Part shown: positions 1 to 32,294 of the stretch, piece by piece
How positions within the stretch are numbered: the first letter of the stretch is position 1
Layout: each line of letters starts with the position of its first letter
Assembly: GCA_036785325.1 (NCBI GenBank)
Contig: JAXIVH010000001.1
Span: 6,642,235-6,706,234 of the forward strand
From: Urophycis tenuis
Taxonomy: Eukaryota; Chordata; Actinopteri; Gadiformes; Phycidae
DNA length: 64,000 nt
Direction of reading: 5' to 3'
Program-made: the position numbers and the translations under genes
Notes under the pieces: generated by a model
Told to the model about the DNA's origin: nothing
The model's database searches: none
What the model saw: the letters and a program-made list of their open reading frames with translations, nothing else

Positions 1-124
1 AAGTAAGGAAATCGCTTTTTAATACAAATATTTCGGTTTTAATTACTCACACAAATGACTTGCTTCCTATTATTTTTGTATTAAGTATACCTTTATTATT
101 ACGATTATTTTTTTATCATCATGG

Positions 125-177
<53 letters not shown>

Positions 178-1950
178 TAAATGTTTTAACCGTATGTATG
201 TACATAATATGGTGACACTTTTATTTCAAATCAAAGCAGGTAATCAAAGCCACGCATTCCGTTAACATTGTGTGTAATTACCCATTTGTGTCACCTGTGG
301 CGCTGTTGTATCCATTCACAGTTTCTTACGCACAGAACTGCCCAAGATAGAAGCTGGTAGTCACCGTCAAAAACCAATAAAAGCGTTATGTATCTGTTGA
401 TACAAACTTATGAACACATTTGAATACTCATTTTTATATTTTGTCATTATTGGAAATTACTAGAAATTTCTATATCCTTAGATTAGTAGAATATGTTCAT
501 ACTAACTTCTACTTCATCAACCAGCAATTTATTTAGTACATTACTGATCTGTCTTAACTTAAAATAACTTTTGTTTGTATGACATTTATGATATTGCGCA
601 TTTTAGTCGTGACTTTACTCATGGATTAAACCAAAGTGTAACGTCCTTTACTAACTTCAAATCTATTTACTCTAAATCTAGCACCGTACGCGCTCGCATC
701 ACGCACAGCCCGGTGCGCGCACGTATTCACTGGCTCTGTATTATTGCTCACAGAAGCCAACCACCATGGAGGGCTAAGGACTAGACGGAGGATTATTTTC
801 TCTATATTTTATATTGAGAATTGGTCCTTATGTCGCGTCTGGGAGCATATAGACCACGCCAGTATCCCCGATGCGGTGGATTAAGGGGAACGGGCTTTCA
901 GAGACGGTAGGAAGGATACTTTTGATAAAAACAACGGCCGATAACGTAGCTCTAGCTAGCCGAACTAGCTAGCACAGTAAGGTAGCTAGCTGGCGCTGCA
1001 GGCTGCAGCGACCAACAGAGTGGAAAAACGTGCCCTCCCGTTTTTCTGTTGTTTGATCCATGGTCGAAGGTTTTGCTAACGTCTACCGATGTGACTTTTT
1101 ACGAACTTCTTCGCGTTGGCTATTCCCACTACTTTGTCCAACTAATTTGCCTATGCGGAACTTGAGATATTTTGAAGTAACGCTACACAGGCCCGCCTTG
1201 TGTGATAGTAGAATTTGTTTCTATACCCATCCCCCAACCGCCTTTGCAGGCCAAGATGAATGAGATTCCCACTTCAAAGCACTGGCACTTGGTGGTGGCA
1301 TTGCTGCAGAGCTAGGTAGCTAGTTAACGTGCTCCAGCCGCCCGGCCATAGGCTTCACTCCCAAGTGGTGATGTCTTTGACGCTAGCCTTAGCTTCTGGG
1401 GAGCAAAGTGTTCCGTGATGTGGAGTTTTAAACTTGCTCGTTAAACTTGGGCTTCAGTAAGGGCTGTTTGCTAATGTGAGCGACTTTACGTCTAGCCGTT
1501 TCGCCTTTGATGGTCTCAAGTTCCGAGGATGCTGTCTTTTTTTTGGTTTTAATTTGTAATGTAAGCAAACTTACTGAAACACAATGTAAACAATATACCA
1601 TGCAAGGCGTCCTTGCCCGAAGAAACATTTTTTGTTCTCGTAATTTAGCCAACACCATTCTTGCAGTGTTTAGACGTGTTTGGGACTAGAGTGTACATTG
1701 TATTATTCTGATGAACGTCACTCGTGTCTTTACCAACTCAGCCTCGTCTATATCTTGTATTCTATTAAGTTGTAACGCCCAGATAAGTATGAAAGTAACG
1801 ATCTGAATCGTTTTATGTTTGGCACATATTTGACACGATGTTTGTGTAATTTGTGTCATGTTTTTTGTCACCCATCATAGGGACACTTGTTTGTCAGCCG
1901 AATCATTGCTGGAGAGGAAGATCTGACCTTGGCTTCCTGCAATCAGAGAC
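1..1950. other. Upstream region of axin1; no coding gene seen
   Basis: AT-rich sequence with an (ATT)n microsatellite near its start and short ORFs that resemble no known protein. Around 940-1330 there are clustered GCTAGC/TAGCTAG words. A plausible acceptor (ending catag) lies at about 1880, just before the coding start of axin1, so the first coding exon is probably preceded by one or more non-coding exons in this stretch. I could not place a transcription start. Confidence 0.5.
128..177. repeat. (ATT)n microsatellite
   Basis: About 16 uninterrupted ATT units upstream of axin1. Confidence 0.95.
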
Positions 1951-4203
1951 ATGAGTGTGGTCAGAGAATTACATGGGATTGGGTACCGGGGAGGGGTTGT
2001 GGCCGCTCACAGCGTCCCCACCCACTTCACAGAGGATGCTCCACGGCCTCCGGTTCCTGGCGAGGAGGGGTCTGATGTCGACCCTCCGGTCCAGTCCCAG
2101 ACCCTCTACTTTCCCCCGTCGTCTTTGTCCTCCAAAATGGCGGATCTGCCGAGCTACACGCCGTCCTCGTCATCGGCGACACCGCGCCGCCCGGACCTGG
2201 ATCTGGGCTACGAACCCGAGGGTTCGGCCTCACCAACGCCGCCGTACTTGAAATGGGCCGAGTCACTTCACTCTCTCCTGGATGACCAGGAAGGAATCCA
2301 GCTGTTCCGTAGCTTCCTGTGCCAGGAAGGGTGTGCGGACCTCCTTGACTTTTGGTTTGCCTGTTCGGGATTCCGCAAAACCAGCCAGGACAAGAGGTCC
2401 AAGCTGGCCAAGGCCATTTACAGGAAGTACATTGTAGATGGCACCGGGATTGTTTCACGGCAGATCAAGCCTGCCACCAAGAGCTTCATCAGAGACTGTG
2501 TGGTGAGGCCGCATCCGGACCCCGCCATGTTTGAACAGGTGATTACAATATGGACGCCATGGCTCCTGATCGTATCTTCGCCCAAATTGTCACGGCATAG
2601 TCCTTAACCCACGAACGGCAACATGGTAACATGGTCCACAACGTGGTTTGACACATAACAAACCCAAGGCTACAGACATCGCCCAAGCTTTCAGCTCACG
2701 CTGGGTTCACAGATTGCCTGTATCCCGGATTTGTTTCGTCATCGTGGGCCTACCTGGTCCACCCATGTGGCTTCTTGCAGCTTTGCTTGAGGTTAAAATA
2801 CATGTAGTTTCAAATATATTTGAAACTGTTGACAATGGCACCATGGGTGAAGAAAGTTGTCGTCCTATAGAAGCATATGGTTGCATCTCCACCACATCAG
2901 TGCTTTTTAGAAATGGCTGGTTATTGTAGAGGCTAGCAGGCTGTCAGTGGTGACTGAACATTTTGAAAGTGGGATCCAGTAGGATTTGGGGAGAAATCAC
3001 AGAGTAGGAGAATGTTCAGCTGCGTTTCTGTCCATCCAAATAAGAAGCCACTTATCTTTTAATTTTTCTTCCCAAATTTCGCATCTGAGATTGTAATTAA
3101 GTACATGTTATCTAATTCCCATGGGATGGACAGATGCTATACTAAATGTATGGATACTTGTTTTTACTTCCCTTTTTTCAGATTTTTACCACCTTAATTC
3201 AGTTTAAATATATTGCTGTGTCCATGTATTGGATTGAAGTGCCTGTAGACATTCTTTCTAAATGTAGCGAACTGAAATGTGTCGGCGCTATCCAATTTCA
3301 GCATTGTAATCTGTGACAATGTTTGTGTCTGTGACTCAGGCCCAGACAGAGATTCAGACCACCATGGAGGAGAACACTTACCCGTTGTTCCTCAAGTCCG
3401 ACCTCTATCTGGAGTACACGCGAACGGGAGGGGAGAGCCCCAAGCCGAATCCCAGCGACCAGAGCCCTTCCTCGGGGATGGCCAAGTCTGTGCCTGGGTA
3501 CCTACCCACCCTGGCTGAGGATGAAGAGTGGAGGTAGGGCGTCTTTTTGTTTCACAACACACACACACCACTATTTGTCTTATTAAATATAAATGGCGCC
3601 CGATGCTCATCTCCTGCGCTTTGTTTGACCGGCGGACCGACCAGATGCGGAGGAGGAGGAGGAACGAGGGACGAGGAGCAGGAGGAGGACAGCGAGTGCG
3701 GGGAGACGCCCGCCAGTCGGCTGACTCAGCGCCTGCTGATGGAGACGGTGCCGCAGAGGACCGTGCCGAACCGACGGAGGCCGGACGCCAGGGAGTACAG
3801 GTGTGTGTGTGTGTGTGTGCGGCGGCCGCGTCGTTGCGCACCTTCGTCGGTGTGCGCGTGTGGCGAGTGTTTTGCGCTGGGCGCCGTGTGCTCCAGACTT
3901 TGCGTAACCCCTCCTCCTCCGCCTCGGTCCCCAGGCCGTGCAGGGAGCCGGTGAACCCCTACTACGTGAACATGGGCTACGCCCGGGCGCCAGTGACCAG
4001 TGCCAACGACAGCGAGCAGCAGAGCATGTCCAGCGACGCAGACACACTTTCTCTGACGGACAGCAGTGTGTAAGTGTTCCCGCGTGGCTCCGCCTGATTT
4101 GTTTTATTCAGGGGCCGCAGTTGTTGCACCACAGCGAAGGGCTTATGGATGCTATGTGGCCGCTTATGTCATTGAAGATGTTTAAGCGCTAACACTGGTT
4201 TTG

Positions 4204-4241
<38 letters not shown>

Positions 4242-7200
4242 GCGTGTCTGTGCGCAGAGATGGTATTCCTCCATATAGATATCGTAAGCAGCATCGCCGC
4301 GAGATGCATGAAAGTGCCAAAGCCAATGGGCGTGTCCCCCTACCTCATATACCTGTAAGTCATTTGGAAACCTACCTCCTATACCTGCAAGTCATTTAGA
4401 TGCCTACTTTTTATTCCTGTGAGTCATTATAATGCCCACTTTATATTCCTGCAAGTCATTCAGATGCCTATCTCATATTCCTGTAAGTCATTCAGAAGCC
4501 TACCCTTTTATCTTTTTATATACCTCTCAATCATTCAGAAGCGTGCCAGCTATACGTGCAGGTTAACCAGAAGCCTACCTCGTATACCTTTACGTCATTC
4601 ATAAGCCTATCTGGGATAGCTGTTAGTCACTAAATCAAAGCGGCATTTCACAAGCATGCCGCTTACTAAGTAGTACTAAATGCAACTGTTGCAAACTAAG
4701 CAAGGGGAGAAATGTCACCCAAGTGCTGAGATTTGCTGATGACAAACAGAAATAAAATAAGATGTTGATAAGCCTTCTGTTAATCAGTAACCTCAAACGG
4801 TACTTTCAGCTGCCCACCGCACACGCGAAACAAAATGTCACTTGGTGTTAAAACTTGAAAATCATAAACTGATTTGCTCAGGCAGTGGGCCAAGAACAAC
4901 TGCTCAGTCAAAGCACTGTCCTGTGGGCTACAGCCTTTTGGGATTGTCTTCATTAATCTCTTCACACGGCAGCATGAGACAAAATGTCGGCCACAGGCAA
5001 GGACACACACACGCTTGAGTCACTGCCGGGAATCACCAGCGGTGCCTCCCGTCAGTTCCCTATCCGCACTGAAAGCGTCAGCATTCCCCCAACGACACCT
5101 CCGTGTACGGCGCGTTGTACTTGAACGAGGCGAGCTCTGCTCATTTCTCCCATTAACACAGCATGGCGTCGACTCTCGCGTCACGCCTGACCCAGAGCCT
5201 CCACTCATTCTGTGTGTGTGTGTGTTTTATGGATGCAGCGCACGTACCGCATGCCAAAGGACATCCACGTGGAGCCCGAGAGGTTTGCGGCGGAGCTCAT
5301 TAGCAGACTGGAGACGGTGCTGAGGGAGCGGGAGGCCCAGGAGAGGCTCGAGGAGCGGCTGAAGAGAGTCCGCCTGGTGAGTCTCGCAGCACGCAACGCC
5401 GCCGCGCAACGCCGGCGTCTTATCGCCGGGTTTCGCCGCTCTGATCATTAACACGGAGATACCGGCTTATCGGCTGATACGGTTTTACAGTTTAATTGAG
5501 TAATAACGAGACGGTGATAATGAGGTCTGTTTGCCTCCAATTTCCATGCCGTCGAAAGCACTTGCCTTTTGGACTGTTCTTGAAGAATGGCCATGTATAA
5601 TAATCCACAAACATATAGTCCTGTTTATCCTGACACTTTCACACTGAACACATTTTTCCCATGTGGTCCAGCCCTAGCTGGCACACTTGAGCGTACACCA
5701 TTTCAGCAATGACTCAACCCTCCACTCTGTGCCCCCTCCCCCCCACCACCACCGCCACCACCACCGCCAGGAGGAGGAGGGCGACGACGCCGACGTCTCC
5801 GTGGCGGCCTCCGTCTCCTCCCACAGCATACCACTGGCCCTGACCGCCGCCTTCCCCCCCCTGTACGGCGCCCGCTACTCGGAAACCCCCACCGCCAACA
5901 CGGCGGCGGCGGCGGCCTACGGCGGGCTGGTGGCCATGGACGACGCCAACGACGACGACCCCGAGTCCATCCTGGACGACCACGTGCAGCGCGTCATGAA
6001 GACGCCGGGCTGCCAGTCGCCGGGGGCGACCAACTCCAACCCGGGCGGTGGCGGGCGCCACTCGCCGCCCAAGTCGTCGCGGTCGCCCGACGGGGGCATC
6101 GCTCCGCCCCACTACCCGCCCTCCCACTACCCTCCGCACCGGGTCGGAGGTCACGGGCTGCCTGCCGCCGCCATGAAAGGTAGCGGGGGGGGCCGATGTT
6201 TTCGTTGTTTATGGAAGTTTAGGGTGACGCCTTTTTTCTTTGTTGATGTGTTTGCCTTGTTTATTTGTGCCTTGTATCTGTGTGTGAGTACTCTCACAGC
6301 ATGTATCGTTTTTAAACTAATGGTGTTAATTATACTGTGTATCGCAAGTCAAATTAATATTTATGGCCCTTAATCACAGTTGGCCTCAAAGGGATTCACA
6401 AGAGCAGATACAGGATGCCCTCCAACCCTAATTCCTCTGAAGGCTGGGGGGGAAAAAACACCCAAATCCGAAGGAGCGCAGAAGAGGTAGCAGTGTGTCT
6501 TGACGTTGCTCTGGTTTGCTGTCCCAGGCATGCACCACCACAAGCAGCTGTACCACCACCGGGGTCAGGACGACATGGGCTCCAGGCCCCAGGGGAACTT
6601 CACCTGGAACGGGGACCCCGCCGGACAGTACGCCGGCAGGGGCCGCAACTACGCCGACGGCGCTGGAGCTAGCACGCTGGACGGCATGGGCTACAGGTGT
6701 GTGTGTGTGTGTATGTGTGTGGCTCGTAGCTCGTAGCTCATCAGTAGGCTTCTACAGGCAACGGCGTGGGTTATGGAAATGTTGCATTTGTTTATATTTT
6801 AGATTTTTGTATACATACCTCCATGTATGGGTCACGGCATGAAATAGTTTGGGAAGCCTTGCTCCCCCACTGCCTCCACTGACATGCGTGTGTGTGTGTG
6901 TGTGTTTGGGCTCTGCAGCAGTAAAGGTAGCACGCTATCGCGACGGAGTGTCAAGAAGGCAGACATGTCAGGCAAAGGGGAGGAGAACGGCCGTGGCTCG
7001 GACTCCCAGGTGCCTATGGAGGACCTGGAGAGGAACCAGAAGATCCTGCAGTGGATGATGGAGGGAGAGGCTCTCAGACACAAGAAGAACTCGCACAGGT
7101 ACCCTTTTACCCCACACACATCCACTTACACCGTACAGTGTTTTCATTCTTGTGGGCCCCTTTTTAAAATATAACGTCTGTTGATGGTCATGAATATTTC

Positions 7201-8786
7201 CATAAAGTCGATGTTGGCAGTGCTGCACTCCACTTTTAAGACGATTGGATTACAAAACCGATCCCTTTGTTGACATTTCAAATTAAGCGAAAAACCATCA
7301 TGATATTTGAATGTCATGAATGAAACCTTCCAAGCCAGTGTTTACATTTGGTTGTGGAAGAGCGCACACTAGGTCTGCGTGTGCGTGCGTGCATGTGTCT
7401 GTGTGTGTGTGTGCGTGCTGGGTGTCCCTGTCCTGACCCGGTCTCCCCCTGTGCTCCCCCCCCCCCCCCCCCCCCCCAGCGGCAGCACCAGCGGCTCCAG
7501 GCGTGCGGCGGGCAGCAGCGAGCCCCCGCGGCCCACCTCGGTGGAGCGCCCCGGCGCCGTGCACCCCTGGGTGTCGGCGCAGCTCCGCAACAACCCGTCG
7601 TCGGCGTCGCCGTCCGTCCCCTGCGCCGCGTCCGCCCAGGTGCAGCCCTCCCACCCCTTCATCCAGGACCCCGCCATGCCGCCCAACCCCGCCCCCAACC
7701 CCCTCACCCAGCTGGAGGAGGCGCGGCGCCGCCTGGAGGAGGAGCGCCGGAGGAACGCAATACAGCAGGCCAAGCAGAGGTCTGTCTGTCTGCCTGCCTG
7801 TCTGTCTGTCTGTCTGCCTGTCTGTCTGTCTGCCTGTCTGTCTGTCTGTCTGCCTGTCTGGAGAGGCTGTCTGTCTGTCTGTCTGCCTGCCTGTCTGTCT
7901 GTCTGGAGAGGCTGTCTGTCTGTCTGGAGAGGCTGGAGAGGCTTTCTGTCTGTCTGTCTGTCTGGAGAGGCTGTCTGTCTGTCTGTCTGCCTGTCTGTCT
8001 GTCTGGAGAGGCTGTCTGTCTGTCTGTCTGTCTGGAGAGGCTGTCTGTCTGTCTGGAGAGGCTGTCTGTCTGTCTGTCTGTCAGGAGAGGCTGGGAGCTG
8101 GGCGGTTGATTTTTGAGATATGGAGAGTCGGTGTACTTTTGTAAAACGTATTCAAATCTGTATAACGTGGTGCTGGCGTGTATCGCCTTGTTGCAAAGTG
8201 TGCATCAAGAGGGTGTGGATTTGAATATCATTTGCATGTTCTGACGTACACCTTTCTCTACCCCCTGCCCCCCGAAGGCATAAGTCTGGCAAGCGACAGG
8301 TGTGTGAGAACATAACGGTGGCGTACTACTTCTGCGGAGAGCCCATCCCCTACCGGACGTCGGTGAAGGGCCGTGTGGTGACCCTGGGCCAGTTCAAGGA
8401 GCTGCTTACTAAGAAGGGCCATTACAGGTGAGGGCTGGTGTTCTTCATGAAGCGGTCACGTGTATTCCCACATTCTAATTAGAAACATGAATGGGTTCGT
8501 TCTAATTGAAAAGATGGAAATCTACGGAAACAGGATGAATGAACTGAAATGTCATTACCGTAATGGGAATGAATTTATGAATAACAAAGGGGTACGAGTA
8601 AATGACTATTCGTGGAAAAGTACATTTATTAAAACATTCCTCCCCCCCGCGCGGTTCAGGTTCTACTTCAAGAAGGTGAGCGACGAGTTTGACTGCGGCG
8701 TGGTGTTCGAGGAGGTGCGGGACGAGGACGCCATCTTGCCCATCTTCGAGGAGAAGATCATCGGGAAGGTGGAGAAGATCGACTGA
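1951..8786 (+). CDS. axin1: Axin-1, Wnt destruction-complex scaffold (12 coding exons, complete)
   Basis: Scaffold that binds APC, GSK3, CK1 and beta-catenin in the cytoplasm and promotes beta-catenin degradation. Exons: 1951-2538, 3340-3533, 3645-3800, 3935-4069, 4258-4354, 5239-5376, 5771-6179, 6528-6696, 6919-7098, 7480-7779, 8278-8427, 8660-8786. All phases join, giving 880 aa against 862 in human AXIN1. Visible domains: tankyrase-binding motif RPPVPGEEG at residues 32-40; RGS domain about 105-225 (SLHSLLDDQEG, DLLDFWFACSGFR); GSK3-binding helix 391-436 (FAAELISRLETV); beta-catenin-binding segment near 500 (PESILDDHVQRV); C-terminal DIX domain about 797-877 (VAYYFCGEPIPYRT, VSDEFDCGVVFEEV). 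The start is the only ATG that puts FTEDAPRPPVPGEEG in frame, at about the position seen in human. The block between AKQR and the DIX domain is shorter than in the longest human isoform. Axin1 rather than Axin2 is chosen from overall similarity to remembered AXIN1. Confidence 0.95.
4204..4250. repeat. (GT)n tract at the 3' end of axin1 intron 4
   Basis: GT dinucleotide run ending within 8 bases of the acceptor of axin1 exon 5 (AG at 4256-4257). It occupies the place of the usual polypyrimidine tract. Confidence 0.9.
4340..4620 (+). repeat. Degenerate minisatellite of axin1 exon 5 donor junction
   Basis: The exon 5 end and donor (ctcatatacct|gtaagtcatt, junction at 4354/4355) is followed by diverged tandem copies of about 30-40 nt. 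Each has a 'tacct/ttcct' followed by GTAAGTCATT, GCAAGTCATT, GTGAGTCATT or a decayed form, then a cag/tag-atgcc or -aagcc linker. I count about eight copies up to the ttagtcac near 4625. The first four or five keep a GT or GC donor core. Confidence 0.75.
7780..8092 (+). repeat. (CTGT)n-based array starting at axin1 exon 10 donor
   Basis: Begins at the donor itself (gcagag|gtctgtctg). Runs of CTGT/CTGC tetranucleotides are broken every 20-60 bases by a 'ctggagaggctgtctg' unit (about eight times). The block 'gagaggctgtctg' resembles the exon-donor junction with one extra base, so the higher-order unit may derive from the junction. Long GTCTGT reading frames through it are artefacts. Confidence 0.85.
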
Positions 8787-11450
8787 CGGACAGGGCGCGG
8801 CGCCGGGTCGCTCGGAAACGGGGAAGAGAAACGACACAAAACGTGGGTCCAGGAGGAGATTACCGGGGGCAACGGCGGCGGACTTTTGGTGTGGAGGTTC
8901 CGCGGGCCGAACGGATGAGGGATGAGTACAATGTTGGAACGATGGCGGGTGGAATGTGTGACCGGGAGGGATGTGGGGGGGGGGGGGGGGGGGCAAGTTG
9001 GGAAGCTGGGCCTCAAGAGTCACTTGAGGGACAGGGGGGTTGGGGGGGTGGGGGAGGGGGGTTTCAGTGAAGTCAAGGTCCCTAGTTCAAGGTGAGGTCG
9101 AAAGGTCTTGCGAGAAGATGCGATGATGACGATGTTGATGATGATGATGATGATGAGGGCGGAGTGGATGAAGGGTAATGGATTTCTCCGGCGTCAGTCC
9201 CCGTCGGAGATGCCGGGTTAATGTGGTCGAGTTAACCGGACCCCCCACCACCACCACCGCCACCGCTACCGCTGGTGGGCTGGGGGTAGGGGGTCGGGGG
9301 TCGGGGACGAGGCAGCGGCTGGGGGGGGAGATGTTAAACCAGTCTTCCGCGTCCACCGCTCTGGAGGGAGAGCACCTCCTCTCTCCTCTGCACACCATTA
9401 CGATGCTGCTACATTACCACAGGAACTCTCGGTGCTTGGGTCGGCAGAGAACGCAGCTACGTTTCTATCCGGAGTCTCGCTGCCTTCCATGCGGTTCCTG
9501 ATCAGTTGTGTTCTTTTTATTGTTTGTTTGTTTGTTGTTCTCCACCCCCCCCCCCCCCCCCCCCCACGAAAAGACAGGAGTCATGTTTTTCTTTTCTTCT
9601 TGAAAGTGTATTTTTAGCGTGCGTCTGGAGCACAGGAAAACCCCGACACGGGAACATGCGCCCCTCTTGAGTCGTAGATGTCATGTTCTGATCACACTAT
9701 TCTGTTTATTGGCCAGAAGTCGCAACACGTGACTTGTTTACCAAAGCTATGTATTTTTTTTTTTTTTTGATTTGGCAAGTATCCTAACTACCTGTTTTCT
9801 TTGCATTATGTATATACAAGGCAGGTACTATTAGGTGTTAACGCAGCCTATACATTCTTTGTATGTCAACGGTTTTTTGTTGTATAAATGTGTTGTGTAC
9901 GTTTTTTTTTTAGGTTAGTTCTTTCAGGGCAGTCATCTGTTTTTGTTTTGTTTTGTTCTTGTGTAATTCATACCGCACAGTTTTTTTTTTTTTTTTTTTT
10001 ACAAGGCCATCCTTTTAAAATCAAGTGAAAGGGTCGTCACATCCAACAGCTGGTCCTCCATGAATCGTAGCCTCTGTCTCCGCCTGGCCACGGTGTCCTC
10101 ATGTCTGGTGTTTGAAGACCCCACCAACACACCAGGTGTTCGCCTGGCCATCGCCATTTTAGGTTGTTTTTTCTGTCTGCTCGCGCTTAATTGTTCTTGG
10201 TGTGCCTTTTTTTTGTTTTTGTTAGTTATTTTTTTTGTGCATTGTGTGTGCGTGCACATCTGTATTCCAAAACCCAGCCAAAGAGCATATTGTGCGTCCT
10301 AAATGCATAATTGTTGTCTCTCTGTGCAGTTAAATACGTCAGTATCGGGTGTAATATTTTAACTAAATACGTAAATATATCCTACGATTTACAGACAAGG
10401 TTGTACAGTCGCCCCCCCCCCCCCCCCCCCGCAGATTAATTCTTTTCAGAAAAAAACGCCTTTCAGCCCAAAAAGACGAGACGGAGCATCCAGGAAGAGA
10501 CTCCATTTCCTACACACCAGCTAATGGGAATGAATGTATTTTTGTGTTTAATCCGGTGTTCATTTGTTTGTTTGTTTTTTTTCATTTTTGTCTCTGATGG
10601 GATTACAGTTTATTTTCATTTCAGTTTTTTTTTTTATCAACAAAAAAAACCAACCAGTCGGCCATGTTAAATCTGTTGTGTCGTGACACACGTACTGCTC
10701 CGTGTCTACAGTGTACTCGAGAAGAGCAAAGAGATTTTATATTACTGGGAATGTTCATGTCCCATTTGCCCTTGATCAGTTTTTTTTAAATATATATGGG
10801 GGGAAAAAAAGACCTTGCTTCAACTCATTATGCCTTCAATATGAAATTTAAAGTTTTAGATATATATGTTTATACAAAAAAAAGTAAGTTTAATAATCAC
10901 CAAGCATGTTCTTTATGTGATATGTTTTCCTGATGATAAGTTGAATTATCTATTTTATTTTAATGTTTCATTTGCGGAGGCCTACGATCCACCGTCGGTA
11001 AACGTCATTGGATTTTGTTCAAAAGAATGCCCTAGGACGGATGAATGAATACTATAAGAATTGTTTTTTTTGTGATTATTATAATTCAGAGATGGGGAAA
11101 AAAAGCTGTCTTGTATTGTCAACTAGTGTGAAACACAGTGCCTTTTTATATCATGTTACCAGTCTGGATAAGTGGAACCAGTCCATGGTTTTACTGTAAG
11201 CTTTTTTGTTTTTCAATCAGTTTTATTTCATTTGTAGCTAGAAGCATGCTCACTCCGATCTGTTCCAGATATATCTTCTAGTTCTGTAAATATGTACATT
11301 AATCATTTCATACGTGACTTTAAACCTGCGCCACATGCCCACGGTGTTTCTGTTCTCAGTGGTAAACGCCAAGATGTCAATGTTCTGGTTCTACTTGTAC
11401 ATTTCTTTTAAAAAAAAGGTACTTCATAATAAAGATGTTGAATGAGCTCT
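8787..11450 (+). other. axin1: axin1 3'UTR
   Basis: AT-rich sequence after the axin1 stop with many T runs, short poly-G/poly-C tracts (about 8975-8993, 9544-9567, 10411-10430), TGTA and ATTTA-like words and no conserved ORF. It ends at a canonical AATAAA at 11428 followed by a GT-rich stretch. About 2.66 kb long. The extent is inferred from that signal, not from transcripts. Confidence 0.7.
11428..11433 (+). promoter_or_regulatory. axin1: Polyadenylation signal AATAAA, probable axin1 3' end
   Basis: AATAAA in 'cttcataataaagatgttg', followed within 30 bases by 'gggggttgttgctttg', a plausible GU-rich downstream element. It lies between the axin1 stop and the gtf3c1 start on the same strand. 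Confidence 0.65.
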
Positions 11451-12140
11451 TGTCTCGGGGGTTGTTGCTTTGACCAGCATGTCTTGATCATTACACATTA
11501 TCTCGGCCTCTAAACCTTGGTTTTGAGTCATAAACCATGGCACACTTTACATCATCAAGTACATCATTTGAATATCAATGTACACAATATAATATAGTCA
11601 GTTAATCTTATTGCTCTAACATGATTTCTGAATAATTGATGTCGTTCTAATTTTAAACCCTATGGTCCAAACTCATCATTCCTATTTAATTAAATTTTAA
11701 TTTGATGGAATTTGGAAGACCGAGTACTACTAAGAGTTATAACTAAATGAAAGCATGTGAAGTACAGGCTTTGATTTAATAAATGGTTGAGGATAATATT
11801 GCAGTGCGCTGCTCATACGAGACATCCATTGTGCGTGGATGCTACCGGGGGTTCGGCTTTCGCGCATGACGTAGACAACGTAAGGTCGAAGTTGAAATCT
11901 GACGTAAAAACAGGAACTTGCTTACTACTTCAACTTGTGCGCGTCGAGTGTCTTAGTTTTATCAACATTAGTATATGAATTCAACCTATGTGAGTTGCCA
12001 AGTAGAACTCGATTTAAAGTTGTAGTTCTTGTAATAATTTACAGCTTTCAGAAGATCTTTTGGTAGTTGGGTTAGACAGTTTATTGCCCTAGTTTTAAGA
12101 TAAATAGCTAACGACGCTATTTACTTAGCATTGCCATGCC
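11451..12140 (+). other. axin1-gtf3c1 intergenic region and gtf3c1 5' flank
   Basis: About 0.7 kb, AT-rich, between the axin1 polyadenylation signal and the gtf3c1 start codon. It should hold the gtf3c1 promoter and 5'UTR. No TATA box or CpG-dense block stands out. Both genes read in the same direction. Confidence 0.5.
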
Positions 12141-31313
<19,173 letters not shown>

Positions 31314-31379
31314 GTAAGGGGGGGGGGGCGGGAGTGTGTGGGTGTGGGTGTGTGTGTGTGTGTCGCATTCAATTTGAAT

Positions 31380-31579
31380 NNNNNNNNNNNNNNNNNNNNN
31401 NNNNNNNNNNNNNNNNNNNNNNNNNNNNNNNNNNNNNNNNNNNNNNNNNNNNNNNNNNNNNNNNNNNNNNNNNNNNNNNNNNNNNNNNNNNNNNNNNNNN
31501 NNNNNNNNNNNNNNNNNNNNNNNNNNNNNNNNNNNNNNNNNNNNNNNNNNNNNNNNNNNNNNNNNNNNNNNNNNNNNNN
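31380..31579. other. Assembly gap of exactly 200 N
   Basis: Run of 200 N, a round number typical of a gap of unknown size. The gtf3c1 coding sequence stops at the exon 37 donor just before it and no further gtf3c1 exon is seen after it. Confidence 0.97.
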
Positions 31580-31644
31580 TTTTTTCAACTTAGTATTTGT
31601 CAAATTTCGTTCATTTCTTCATCCGAAGTTTGACAGTTTAACCG

Positions 31645-32180
31645 GCTTAAAGGGGCAGTGTGTCGGGTTTAGTGGCATCTAGTGGTGAGGTTGCAGATTG
31701 CAACTAAGTGAATACCCCTCACCAATCCTCCCTTTCCAACAATGTAGGAGAAGCAGTAGTCTGTATTGGCCTTCAAGGTGTCGATAGATTTGTAATTTTT
31801 ATTTAGTTATCAGGTCTGTAAAACTATAGGTCGTAGATTAAAAGTAAGATGGCGATTATGATAACATTTCCAACGTGTCTAGGCTACGAGTTTTGTAGAA
31901 ACATGGCGGGTTCCTTCGAAGAGGACCCTCTCCCTATGTAGATCTAAAGGGCTCATTCTAACGCAAACACACCTATTCTTATTTTCATGGGGTTGTACAC
32001 TAATTAAAACAAAAAATTTGGTGGCATATCCATTCCACTGGATGGCACATCATTCTACACAGGAAAAATGGCAAGACTGCAGTACCACATAAGGCCACCA
32101 TACCATGTTAAGTGCACTACTGGGGGTTTAGGATTATTCTCTACGCCCTCTACTGGCTCTTACTGTGTTACACACTAGAT
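31645..32180. mobile_element. Non-autonomous DNA transposon-like repeat
   Basis: Begins ttaaaggggcagtgtgtcgg and continues gtttagtggcatctagtggt and gaggttgcagattgcaacta, which I recognise as the start of a common teleost MITE-type repeat. The far end (tactgtgttacacacta) is a weak inverted match, so the right terminus looks decayed or truncated. Identification is from memory. Confidence 0.5.
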
Positions 32181-32294
32181 GCATACTGAGCTTCTAGTCT
32201 ATAGCAGGTCTGAGGAATCACTCAATCTTGTGTTACTGTTAGTGGTGTTGTCGACAAAGTTATATGCATACTCTGCAAACTTTCCAATGGGCAC

